Below are positions 12,326-12,329 of a stretch of 12,329 nucleotides of DNA, in pieces; position 1 is the stretch's first letter; each line of letters opens with the position of its first letter. The notes below the pieces were generated by a model. The model was not told the DNA's origin. It saw nothing but the letters and a program-made list of their open reading frames with translations, and made no database searches. The stretch lies in the NCBI GenBank assembly GCA_946183175.1, contig CAMHBH010000058.1:1-12329 (forward strand). Reading direction: 5' to 3'. The DNA is from an uncultured Oscillibacter sp. Its GTDB lineage: Bacteria; Bacillota; Clostridia; Oscillospirales; Oscillospiraceae. The position numbers were made by a program, and so were the translations under genes.

Positions 12326-12329
12326 CGAC

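Overview
The window reads as a chromosome segment from a GC-rich member of the Clostridia, probably an Oscillospiraceae-type gut butyrate producer. This rests on four things: an apparent Hbd tail followed by bcd-etfB-etfA of the electron-bifurcating butyrate type, strong AGGAGG ribosome binding sites, lipoprotein signal peptides with a lipobox Cys, and the compact rpsF-ssb-rpsR operon of Firmicutes. Native genes are very GC-rich (the 60-base line at 2341 is about 70% G+C). No taxon can be fixed from the sequence alone.

Layout. 1-3225: the end of a butyrate-pathway operon (last 8 codons of a probable 3-hydroxybutyryl-CoA dehydrogenase, then bcd, etfB, etfA), closed by a hairpin terminator. 3226-5393: a two-gene insert of clearly lower G+C (about 47% in the two lines counted) with its own near-consensus promoter. 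It encodes an AAA ATPase and an RloB-family TOPRIM-like protein, the arrangement of AbiL and, more distantly, PARIS-type phage defence. 5394-6869 (minus strand): an ACT-domain protein and an orphan sugar-type ABC substrate-binding lipoprotein. 7134-7865: a divergent lipoprotein with five 13-residue repeats. 8018-8428: a small stand-alone P-loop protein. 8528-9708: a gene with a structured leader encoding a PUA/EVE-like plus Mrr-like protein whose nuclease motif looks eroded. 9756-9829 (minus): tRNA-Gly(CCC). 10001-10729 (minus): a FadR/GntR-FCD regulator. 10859-12325: rpsF-ssb-rpsR, running divergently from the regulator; its SSB has an unusually long Gly/Tyr/Ser-rich linker.

How the genes work together. 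Bcd with EtfAB reduces crotonyl-CoA to butyryl-CoA while reducing ferredoxin. The ATPase and RloB protein are expected to act as one abortive-infection unit. S6, SSB and S18 serve translation and replication. The strongest leads are the ATPase/RloB cassette, the Mrr-like protein with its leader RNA, the 78-bp inverted repeat that carries the -35 boxes of both divergent promoters between the FadR-type gene and rpsF, and the FUS-like linker of SSB. Almost every intergenic region holds a recognisable sigma-A promoter or a hairpin terminator. No insertion sequence, CRISPR array or rRNA gene was seen.
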